In this document: one piece after another, positions 34,851-46,812 of the stretch | How the letters are laid out: each line of letters starts with the position of its first letter | How positions within the stretch are numbered: the first letter of the stretch is position 1 | Source of the DNA: Gigantopelta aegis | Taxonomy: Eukaryota > Mollusca > Gastropoda > Neomphalida > Peltospiridae | DNA: 64,000 bases | Direction of reading: 5' to 3' | NCBI RefSeq assembly: GCF_016097555.1 | Contig: NC_054704.1 | Span: 48,645,327-48,709,326, forward strand | Made by a program: the position numbers and the translations under genes | Notes under the pieces: generated by a model | Seen by the model: only the letters and a program-made list of their open reading frames with translations | What the model was told of the DNA's origin: nothing | Databases searched by the model: none

Positions 34851-35589
34851 GCCATGAAACTGAACCTGTGAAAATAATAAACTTGGATACAATAGAATTC
34901 TCCGTCGATGTTTAGAGTGTTAGCACATCACCGATAGTTTTAAATTTGATTTCCTTCTTGCTGGAATTCATTGTATTCAAAAAGGTAATTTGCACATGAC
35001 TGAAAACCCACCTTTAAGAAGGACATATTGCTGTAGTTGTTTGCATAATGGCTTTAATCAACTTATTATACATGTACGTGTCAACCTCGGCATGTGTAAT
35101 TACCTCAAGTCGAACGAGCACATTTTACATATTTCTAGTGACATGCTCAGGGTTGAAAATTAGCAGCCACCCGTTCGCCCTTTATAAGTTAAGGGACGAC
35201 AAAAGGCAGTCCGTTTTAGAGTTTGAAGCCGAAAAGCAGTCCGTTTTAACGACGCATCTATTTACGTTATATGGCGTAAGACATCTGGTTAAGAGTATGA
35301 GAGGAATGAATTAACTCTTCCGATTGGCAAATGTTTTTTAACAGTGTACCCCAGCAACCAAAAATACATCACTGGCTATTGAGCCCAGCGGAGTCAAACT
35401 ATGGTAAAAAATGCAAGAAAAGTGCCCGTGATGGCCTGCCACGACGCCACCGAGGCCGGTCTATCGAGTTTAGGGTCTGGCTGTGAGTATGGATAAAATT
35501 CAACAGTGTTTAAACCCCCCAAAAAAAATACATTTCCTATTGGGTGTAAACTATGACTGCAAGAAAAGTGTATGAAATCATACAAATAT

Positions 35590-35990
35590 CAACAGTTATA
35601 TAAAATTAAAGGATTATTGTAATAAAATTCAGTATATATAATTAAAATCGAAGAAAATTGTATAATTGTAATAAAAGTTCTGGATGGAATCGAAAGGATT
35701 CCATCACATTTCTCTGACCAAATATATCTTTTCGAATTTCTTTCAAAAACTGACACTCCAACAAAATGTGACGCACAGTCAGAGTACACTGACAGTGCTC
35801 ACACTGAGGTGGAGGATCTTTCTTTAAGATAAATGAATGGGTCAAGTGAGTATGATCGATGCGGGCACGACACAAGACTATTTCATCCTTCCTGCACCGT
35901 CTATATGCCACTCCCAAGACTGGCTTGATAGTATGAAGCTTGTTCGCAACCTCACCGTCCCAATCACGTTGCCAAGTCGTGGTGAGTATG
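35590..35990 (-). mobile_element. RNase H LINE C-terminus and 3' region, minus strand
   Basis: Minus frame 35642-35917 encodes RRCRKDEIVLCRARIDHTHL, then LKKDPPPQCEHCQCTLTVRH, then FRFHPELLLQL. This is the least decayed example of the C-terminal C-x2-C-x(n)-H-x4-C motif in the window. It is inserted in a hAT-like left end (35149-36105). Confidence 0.75.
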
Positions 35991-36443
35991 GTACCGGTTA
36001 AAAAAGAAAAGACACTGAATCTCCCCTGTGTTGGCGCGAACTGCAGAAACAGAAGACATAGAACATGTTCTATATTTTGACCACACCAGATTCAGCTTCT
36101 GTGGCTTTGGGTTGGGTCTTTCTGAAAATAGAGCTCAAACCGATTCGAAGACATTGCATATATATTTTTTAATCTGGAAGTCGTCGGTTTATTGTAATGG
36201 ACTGGATACGCCATAATTATCTAGTAGAGCTACTATTTGACAACTGTTATTCAATGTTATGGTAGAAAGAAACCATTATTAGCTTACATTATTCTAGGAC
36301 AAAATCAAAATTTATCTTGTAGTTTTCACTCACACTAAAAACAGCACATGCGCGCAAATAAAAATACCAATTACATTTTCCATTACTACAGGGTTTATTC
36401 TAAAGGTCAGTTAATTGATTGTCGTTGTCGATATTGTTTTAAG

Positions 36444-37141
36444 TTTAAAGTTACAGTGTCTGGTTACCATATAATAATATCATGCACAAATATGAAATAC
36501 AAGTTCAACTGCACTTTTAAAAAATTCGTGTGTGTTTCGCTATGAACGGAGAATGTCAAAAGTATACACGCTCGATTCGTCGTCTGTGCGGCCATTGCTC
36601 GGAAAACCACAAACGACAGCCTGTTGTAAATTTCAGTTAACAGGTGCGTTTGCGGATTTGAAATTGTAGGGTTCGTCTCAAAAAATGAAATGATAATGTG
36701 CTCTACAAAGAACGTTCGGTTGAGGATACGTACTATTCTTTCGTCAAAACCGGTTTTGATCTTCATAACGTACTATCGACAATCGTACCTTCCTATTTAA
36801 GAATTAATATTTTATAAAGTGTTTGTAGAACTTTCAAAGTTTAGTTTGTATAACACATTGATCATGTATACATGTATATATTTTTAATAAAATATACTAA
36901 AGTAGAAAATAACCGTTTTACGTGTGGTAAAATCGACAAATTCAAATAAATATTATTTCGTTTGGAAAGGGTAAAGTTAGTTTGTTTTGTTTAATTACAT
37001 CAGTGTTAGAGCATATTGATTTAATAATCATCTGCTTTTGGATGTCAAACGTTTGGTAATTTTGACATGTAATCTAAGAGAGGAAACGGGCGCATGTGCA
37101 GGGGGAGGGTATTGAGGGTCGAAACCCTTCCCTGACCAAAA

Positions 37142-37172
<31 letters not shown>

Positions 37173-37960
37173 TTCTGGGGGAACATGGCCCCATATAAAT
37201 TTCGCTCAACGCAGTCTATAACCCCCAACCCCGCTGAAAACCCTGCACACGCGCCTTGGAAACCCGCTACATTTAAAAAAAATGTTGTTTTTTTTTAGCA
37301 AGGGATAATTTATATGTACCATCCCACAGACAGGATATCACATACCATGGCCTTTTATATACCAGTCATGGCGCACTGGCTGGAACCAATCCACCGATGA
37401 GGATTGATCCTAGACCGACCGCGAATTTAAAATAAACACCACATTTTTAGGTCTAAGTTAATGAATAGAAATAACATATAGTCTTCATTTCATAAATGTT
37501 ACGTATATCGAACATACCGCCCTCTTCCTCTACCCCTAGAGCGTTACGTAATTATTAACGCCCCCTTACGTGTAACGCGTATGCCAACCGCTGGTCACTG
37601 TCAAAATTTCAAGGCAAATGCCCCACCGACCCCTGGAAAGGTATTGTACCATACCTCTATGGATATAAATATATTTTGGAGGTATAAGACGACCCCTCAA
37701 TCAAGACAGTTAAATTTGTTCAAAATCACGTGAGAAGCTCAGCGCCTGCGCAAATCGCGTAAATTTCCAGTTCTACTGGCGTCCCGCTAATTGAAGAAAT
37801 ACAAGCTGGCCAATTGGATTTGCAGTTGACCTAGATAATGTAGATAAGCGAGCATTGCGAAACTATAGCGATGTGGTGGGCCTTTTATGTACCAAACAGA
37901 ACTGGATCATCTATTCTAAATGCTTAAATAATAAAACTATTCCAGACACTGCAGCTTTAA
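36444..37960 (+). repeat. Older duplicated segment, copy B2
   Basis: Counterpart of 24067-25995. At about 36865 it shows the empty site for the foldback element found in the other copy. It contains a minus-strand SINE-A fragment (37259-37425). Confidence 0.75.
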
Positions 37961-38235
37961 GCGATTTGCATGAAATAAAAACAGATTAGATCTAAAGTGA
38001 CACCAAGACTTACATAACATAACCGTCCAAATATTACTGTAATAAACAATAAGTACGTGTTTATGCTTTATAATATGATACATCGTATATTTTGGTAAAA
38101 TGTTTTTGGGTTGTTTTTTTGTCACAGATTTATTTTTCTTTCGATATTTATTTTATTAGTAGCCATTGCTTTTGTCTGACCACTGTTGACTGATTTAAGC
38201 AGTGGCGCCTTGTGTCTCGGTCTCACTGTCATGTA

Positions 38236-38548
38236 GGGGGCGGGACGTAGACCAGTGGTAATGCGCTGTCGGTCTGGGATCGATCCCCGTCAGTGGGCCC
38301 ATTGGGCTATTTGTTGTTCCAGCCAGTACACCACGACTGGTATATGAAAGGACGTGGTATGTACCATCCTGTCTATGGGATGGTGTATATACAAGATATG
38401 CTGCTAATCGAAAAAAGAGTAGCCCATGGAGTGGCGAAAGCGGGTTTCCTCTCTCAATATCTGTGTGGTCCTTAACCAGAGGTCTGACGCCATATAACCG
38501 TAAATAAAATGCGTTGAGCGCGTCGTTAAATAAAACATTTCCTTCCTT
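38236..38548 (+). mobile_element. SINE-A, + strand
   Basis: GGGGGCGGGACGTAGACCAG head, B box GGGATCGATCCCC, full body and GCGTCGTTAAATAAAACATT end. Confidence 0.87.
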
Positions 38549-39092
38549 CGCTGTGTTTTACCATTGACATTACCTTGGGCTCTAAGGTTTTGTTTGGCAT
38601 GATCTATATCAATGTAAGTATGATGAATCTACGTTTATCTTTTACTCTAAAATTCCTTGAGAGATATAGATTCCAGATTACAGGATTATTCGGGCAACAT
38701 AGGGAATGTATTCATAGGCAATGAAATAAATAATAGTTTGTCTAATGGCCAATCACCTTTCAATGGCTTTTTGTACTTTAGAACCAAGCAGTAACATAAC
38801 CTTCCCAATTTACATACATGCTCATTTCGACATTGGATCAACACAGTGTATTGCATTCATGTTTCGAACACCTCGTTTAGATGTGCATGATTCTGCCAAC
38901 ATTTTACTCTGTAATAACGAAAACCATTATAAAAGAGATGTTGACAGCAAACATAGGAAACAAGTACAACTAACATCTTTGGAGTGAGGGTATCAGAAAA
39001 TAGTTTTAATATTAAGCAGACTACAAATGCCCTATTAGGTGGTTATGGGTTTGAAATCGTTTGCAAACGAATAATACATTGCATGTGCTTTG

Positions 39093-39438
39093 AAGGGATA
39101 TTCCTGAGTTTGCTGCACGTTTTAAGATGTTATCGACTAACAAAGACTTTTTAACGATTGTAATTACATATCAAATATATTTTTCTGCATAAAATATTAG
39201 TGGCTTAATATTAAACGCGTTTCTGATTGTTCTAATATTTGTACTAGGTTAAATTTCATTAATATTTTTCGTACGTACGAAATTATTTGAAGACAAAATC
39301 CAGTTTGGCCTTCTTACAAATATTAAGACGACCAGAAACACATTGGATATACAGACACTGACATTCTAAACCAGAAAATATATTTAATATGTATGTTTCA
39401 TCGTAGAAACATCTTACAATGCAGCAAACTCACCTTTA
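39093..39438. mobile_element. Foldback MITE family P, upstream of gene 2
   Basis: About 345 bp, slightly degraded ends (GAAGGGATATTCCTGAG; GCAGCAAACTCACCTTTA). It lies about 250 bp upstream of the gene 2 TATA box. Confidence 0.75.
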
Positions 39439-39683
39439 ACAACTTTTGAAGAGCAGTGCTATCATCTATCTAAAATATGTTTTGAAATATATATATTCAC
39501 TAATTTTCAATATTTTAAGGTACGTGATTTATCATACGAACCCTCAGGCAGAAATCATGCTTAATAATCATCCCTAAAATAGGAACCACACCGGATTAAA
39601 ATCTATATATCCATTGATTGGTTATGCCAATGGCGATGTTTTTATTATAGTCCGCTGATAAACAAACGTGGATCACGGTAGAC

Positions 39684-39757
39684 TATATATAGAGAACCAT
39701 CGCATACAGTAAATCATCACTTGAAGCTGAGCTGCTGCTGGAGATGATCTTTACAAG
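39684..39757 (+). promoter_or_regulatory. Gene 2 core promoter and non-coding first exon
   Basis: A TATA box (TATATATA, 39684-39691) lies about 30 bases upstream of a short exon ending TTACAAG at 39757 before donor GTAAAT. CCAAT-type sequences in both orientations lie about 60-75 bases further upstream (near 39611-39635). The layout matches genes 1 and 3. Confidence 0.5.
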
Positions 39758-42700
39758 GTAAATTTGGATAATTATGTAAATGTTTAAAGTCATTTGATTT
39801 GAAAACATTGACAACTTTATTAACCACAGCACTTCCGTCATTTATCGGAGTAAAACAGGGAGAACCGCTGTTTCCAATTTTGTTTTGACTCTGTTAATTA
39901 TTCTATTAGTTTTATAGAAATGCGTGATAGATTCTATAGACATCGTTCGTTTTTCAAGTTTTACCTTGTAGTATGCGGATAGTTTTCCTGAACAAACTTT
40001 AGTTGTCGAGAACCAAGACGGTTCTAATTTAATAGTGTGAAAGTCGACATTGTTTATTTGAAACATATTCCGCTACACGAGTGTTGATTTTCATCCCAGT
40101 GGTAGATGTAATTTAATTCAAAAGAAAATTAAAGGGACATTCCTGAGTTTGCTGCATTTTTTAAGATGTTATCGACTAATAGAGACTTTTGACGACTGTA
40201 ATTACATATCAAATATATTTTTCGGCATAACATATTAGTGGCTGTATATTAAACGTATTTCTGATCATTCTAGTATTTGTACTAGGTTAAATTTAATTTT
40301 ATTTCCTAAAAAAGATTTTTTCGTACGTACGAAATTATTTGACGACAAAATCAAGTTTGGGCTTCTTACAAATATTAAGACGACCAGAAACACATTGAAT
40401 ATACAGACACTGATATTCTAAACAATAAAATATATTTAATATGTAAGTTTAATCGTAGAAATATTTTATTAGTCGGAAACATCTTACAATGCAGCAAACT
40501 CAGGAATGTCCCTTTAATGAAAGAGTTTTTGCGATCTCTCTTTTAAAAAAGAACAAAGCAACCAATTTAACCCCACCTATTTACAGTTGAAAATTAGCAG
40601 TCGCCCGTGGCGACCTTTATTGGCTAAGGGTGACTAAGAATTTTACCAAGGTTGGGCGACCATCGATTTTAGTGTCTGGCGAGTATAGTACTAGTTAAAA
40701 AAGAAACACACTGATACTGAATCGAATATGACAAAACACGCCGCGTCTATGTTGGCGCGAACTACAGATCTGGCAGCAGAAGACCTAGAACATGTTCTAT
40801 ATTTTGACAGCGCCAACATAATGAATAAAGATAAAATTCATATAAAAACATATTAATTTATTAAGTTTTAAACCCATACCGTCTCAAATAACATTTTATT
40901 GAGGGTAAAAGTGCAGTGTAAATTAAAGCAAACATTCTTTACAAATTACCATCAAACTGCATAGGTTAAAATGTTTTGTGATACACATTTTAAGGCAATT
41001 GATGGAACATCCAAGGTAATCTGAATGACACAACCGTAATACATGATCAGAGCCATATCTCTGCACAAAGCAGAGTCAAATAGATATTTGGCAAACAGTG
41101 GATGATTCCATGTATCTCTATCTAGTAGAACAGCCACTCCACGGGAAATCATTTGCTTGGAATTTCACCCCTCTTGTATCACCACAAAGTTTATTCCATT
41201 CCTCTTGCATTGCTACAAAGAGGACTGCCACTCCCAGATTAGTTTACTAAAGCACGCGCAGTTTTATATTTAGTCTGTTTCTACTGCATTATCTTTTACC
41301 CTGTATTGAAAATGAGATTTAATATGTTTAATTTAATAGTATTTTGTAAAGAAACATGTTTATTTATACTGGATTTTTTTTTTTTTTTTCTTCTTCTTCT
41401 TCTTCTTTCAGTTGGTATGGGTTTAAAACTTAACATGTTTTTATATCAATTTTTACTTCATTCATTATGAAGTTAAACGTCAATTCATCGGTTTTCTTTA
41501 ACGCAAACGGTTATTATTCAACAAAAAACACTATAGTTTTAATTTTACTTGTGCAGTTAAATTCTAATGTGATAATTGGAGAGCTAGTTGAATTTGAGAA
41601 GGGCCAGTAAGATTTTTCTTCAACTGGTCCTGCTGGCGACCTTGGTTTTCATGTTAATTTTCAACCCTGCCTATTCCCCCACCCCACCCCCCAAAAAAGT
41701 AACAAAACAAGAAAACCCCCACATATTTTCATAAAATTCTACTATAGTATTATTGTTTGACTAATTTAAAATAGACTTATCGCGGTACTTTAACATTCAC
41801 CTATTGAACTATTTACAATGCGAAACAGCTGCTCTGAACGGCCAGAGTCCTTGTTCAACAAACCCTGCGAAAACACACAATCTATCAAACGGAGACGAGT
41901 TATCTGCGTTCTTCGCTTAAAACCTGTTCCAAATAATAGAGATAGTGTTTATATTATTAATATTGGCGCAATACTAACTATATCTATGCAATTATTTTGC
42001 TTGAATCTGGGACCTCGCAGAGTAACGCCGCACGTCAATATCGTCCACAGAAACACCATATAGCACTTATGGCAACGATATCAACAAAACAACCAGGTCA
42101 GGGACCGTCCCCGTAGCGACCGACCACCCGTAACAACCCCTCGCCAAGACACATGGATCCGAACCATGCTGATCCTTCCTCAGATTGGAATGGCATTCTC
42201 AGGAACTTTCTCCAGCGTTTAGTGGCCAGGCCTGTATCATTGCAAAAGGTGGACACACTCGCTACTGACTGTGCGAACTGCTCTGAATCCCCTCTAGTTA
42301 TAACGTTTCATAAACGCCAGTAAAAACTTATCATCAATTATCTTTGTATAGTTGGCAACAGAAATGTTTTGGAATCTTAAATTCCATCCAGAATTAATTG
42401 TAAAGTTTTTAAAACACTTTGACTTCTATGCAAAGTTTTAAAATATACTTACCTTGATTTTACGTATTGTATTATACTTTTCACCGACTGTGGTTTTACA
42501 TAATATATATAAATAATATTTTCATATACTTACCATTTGTGACACCCAATAGCCGATGTGTATTTTTGTGCTGGGGTGTCGTTAAACATTCATTCATTTA
42601 TTCAATAACTTTTGCCTTTGAATATAGTTCGCATATTTACTTCTGATCGCTTTGGTTACTGTGCCATGACCTCTCAGAAACATCTCCAACATAGGTTGTA

Positions 42701-45700
42701 TACGAGTTTGATACATAACGGTGATCTCCTACACGGGTGTCTAAGAAGGTCAATTTCTTTTGGTAATTTTGACCTGCTAAACGTAATTTTTTAGAAGGCC
42801 AGCATATTTTATCGGATTCAGTATACCCAGATTAGGTTAGAAAAGTATGTGGGATATAATCCTAAAGGAATCCTCGGACATAATAAATAAGCACCTTTCT
42901 GAGAAATGGGACTTGACTATCATGAGTAATGAAAAGGTAGATGCAGGTGCCACGTCTGCCGTGGATTAGCCTCATGTCAAAACAAAATATATCTCAGCCG
43001 AAATGTAGTGCAACAGTTTACTTTATGAAATTAAAAACGTGATTGTTTGGGGGTTGGTACGTTGAGTGATATTATTTCAGTCAATCTATTCATTTATGAC
43101 AAGACTGTAAACAACGCTTTTTGTGCTTGCTGTTGACTTACACGTCATAAATTAATCAGTTTCAATTTCACTTATGTCTCCGAAAAATCCATTTTGTTCC
43201 TACTCATTTTATTGGGCAGTAAGTATGGCTGTGGCGACCGGGAGAAGCCAATCAGATGTCATCAAATCGATATCCAACTAGTGAGAGTTCGCTATGAGAT
43301 AACATAAATCTCAACCGGGTGTGTTAGCAAATTATATATTCGTATTCAACAATTCACAATAAAGTTAACAAAATGTTAGAAGATTAAATGTTTTACGTTA
43401 TGTTAATTTTCTTCATTAATACATTTTATACCAATCTGTTTTGTTTCAGATGAAGCTTTTCTGGGTTACCTTACTCATTATAGTTGCTGTTGGAACTGCA
43501 TACGGTAAGTCATGTCTTGCAAAAATACGATAATCAGTAACTCAAAAACGCCATTGTAATCAAAATGTGAATCGTTATGCTTGTTCCGTCCGAGTTTTTT
43601 TCCAGGATGAATCGAATTGACTGGTGTCATTTATTAATAATAATATGTCTGTACAACATTTACAGTTCCTTACTCAAAATATGTTATGCACGTCTATACC
43701 AGACGCTGGTCCAAGGGGAGGACGCTAAAGTGCAACTTTCCGTACAAAAATAATACATCACGACCACCCCTGTGTATGCGCAGTCAGATGTTTCTTTGTT
43801 TACGTAAGCTGTAGAAAGTTATTCGGCAGGTGCACTGGCGCACGCTATACAGTGCCAATACTCTATATAACACGAGAACGCCATGGCTGCATACTCTAAA
43901 ACCTCTTTCATGACTTCTTTTAGAATCGGTCTATGTAGAGATACGGTATGCCAATGGCAAATTCATTAACTGTCCATACTGTTTTTGATGTTTTACTGTC
44001 GCGCGCTTTTGGTTAGGTTACAGCTTAACACAGTATATAAAATTTTAACCCAAACTGCATGTTCTATATTCCAGCTGCTCGTCAAGCACCAACAAGACCT
44101 GTAAAGCATACAACTAGCCTTATCCTAACTGGTAGCGATTTTTAAAAATAATAATTATAAACTATTGATTTCAGTCGCTGTATCCCAAAAGGATGCGACA
44201 GATTAATTTAGTCTAGCGTGTGAAACCATACCGATGAGAATTTATTCTATATTTTTCGCGCGACTCCAGCGACAAAAGCATATTAACCAGTCATGTTTGC
44301 AGTAAGATGATAGAGCAATTCATACATACCCAGATCAAGTTTCACTTGGCGGCTTTAACCGGACGCTACCATAGCAACAGTCGCAATGTTGAAACAGTCG
44401 GCCATCACTGAAATCGCCGAAAATGATACTTGTTTGGGTATGTATAAAAAGCTTCATCATATTATTGCAAAGCTACCTATGGATATCAGTAAACAGTCAT
44501 GAGATGAAATTACAAACACATTACATAGTTATATTATTTTTAACAGTGGATGCCTTTCGAATAGAAATTGTTGTCTTGTTTGTGTTTTGCTTTATTTGAT
44601 CACGGCGAAGCCTGACCGCAAGTTTAAACATTTTACTGGGATTCGCTTTGATCTATTCTAGGCGCAAATGTCGCTCAAGGAGCCAACGCCAGACAGAGTT
44701 CAACATGGAAGAAAATGTACACAGCAGACCAGGCCGTGGACGGGAACACGGGCAAGGTGTTCTTTCAGGACACGTGTACACACACCAACTGTAAAGACAA
44801 GAACCCTCACTGGACTGTGTGTCTGGGAGAGAAGCACACCATCAACTCTGTTACTATCCACAACCCAGATAAAGCACGTACGCTTAAACTATAATAATTG
44901 TATATAGATTCTCACTGGAGAATTATTACAAATTTCATGTCACAAAACATGTTTCACTGAATAATTATTACAAATTTCATGTCACAAAATATGTTTCACT
45001 GGAGAATTATTACAAATTTCTTGTGTGACAAAATATGTGTAAAGAACTGTTTGTAAAGAAATCTTTTAAATTAGCACTTTTGGGGACGGTCAACTTTAAA
45101 TGATATACTAGTAATTACCGACATCTTAATAAAGTCGTTACCACTTAATTTTGCAGTTTCGTTTTACGTATTTTCTGTTTTAGACGGCCGCTTGAAGAAC
45201 ATCAAGATTGAAGTGTTCGAAACTGATCCTAGCAAGCCTGGTGCAGTGGCCCAACCTTGTGCAACTATAGGTTCCACACCCGTTGCTGCTGGAATTGCTG
45301 TGACTGTGACATGTCCAATTAACACAAGAGGTCAATACATCAGAATCAGCAAGACTGTGACTTCGTGGCACAATTATAAATGCGATGCACTACTTCTTTG
45401 TGAAGTTGACGTAGATGGGACACCATATGGTAAGTTTAATAACAAATGCGATACACTACTTCTTTGTGAAGTTGACGTAGATAGGACACCATATGGTAAG
45501 TTTAATAACAAATTCGATGTGCTACGTCTTTGTGAAGTTGACGTAGATGGGACACCATATGGTAAGTTTAATAACAAATGCGATGCACTACTTCTTTGTG
45601 AAGTTGACGTTGATTGGGACACCATATGGTAAGTTTAATAACAAATGCGATGCACTACTTCTTTGTGACGTTGATTGGGACACCATATGGTAAGTTTAAT

Positions 45701-46778
45701 AACAAATGCGATACACTACTTCTTTGTGAAGTTGACGTAGATAGGACACCATATGGTAAGTTTAATAACAAATTCGATGTGCTACGTCTTTGTGAAGTTG
45801 ACGTAGATGGGACACCATATGGTAAGTTTAATAACAAATGCGATGCACTACTTCTTTGTGAAGTTGACGTTGATTGGGACACCATATGGTAAGTTTAATA
45901 ACAAATGCGATGCACTACTTCTTTGTGACGTTGATTGGGACACCATATGGTAAGTTTAATAACAAATGCGATGCACTACTTCTTTGTGAAGTTGACGATG
46001 ATGGGACACTATATGGTAAGTTTAATAACAAATGCGATGCACTACTTCTTTGTGAAGTTGACGATGATGGGACACTATATGGTAAGTTTAATAACAAATG
46101 CGATGCACTACTTCTTTGTGAAGTTGACGTTGATGGGACACCATATGATAAGTTTAATAACAAATGCGATGCACTACTTCTTTTTCATCTTGACGTTGAT
46201 GGGATACCGTCTACAGGCTGGTAGGTACTGGGTTCGGATCCCAAAACAAGATCAAACCGGTTTCAACTAAAGACTCGTACAGCGCAATATTTCTCTTTTA
46301 ATTTTTTTAGACGAACCCTACAATTTGAAATCGTCAAACGCACGTGTTAACTGAAACTAACAACAAGCTGTCGTTTGTGCTTTGCCGAGCTATAGCGGCA
46401 CAGGCGACGAATCAAGCGTATACGTTTGACGATATCCGTTCATAACGAACACACACGACTTTTTTAAAAGTGCATTTGAGCTTGTATTTCACATTTGTAC
46501 ATGATGTTATAATATGGTAACCAGATAATGTAACTTTAAATGTGTGGTATAGCAGGACTGCGATTTGCGTTTTGTTTACGATCTATTTAACAAAGATTGA
46601 ATTTTTCAGCTGACTGTCCCAAAGGATTTCAACGAAATCAAGATTCCTGCTATCTCTTCGCCGATGATAGTGTTGAATCATGGTTTGAAGCACGGGTATA
46701 GTTTTATTTAATATTCTGTCGACCTGACAGCTCTGCTATTTTGAACTAAATTTAAACTCACTCACTCACTCTCTCTCG

Positions 46779-46812
<34 letters not shown>

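Larger units (their letters stand above)
29191..35190 (+). repeat. Segmental duplication, copy B (6.0 kb)
   Basis: Direct-orientation copy of 13826-20345. It lacks the LINE foldback. Many small deletions cluster at 33700-34030 and after 35190, near homopolymer runs, where copy A reads smoothly. It lies between gene 1 and gene 2. Confidence 0.9.

Noticed and set aside
45374-45885. Minus-strand frames rich in STSQRSSASHLLLNLPYGV
   Set aside because: Antisense of the donor minisatellite; the repeat length is a multiple of three, so several frames stay open by chance.
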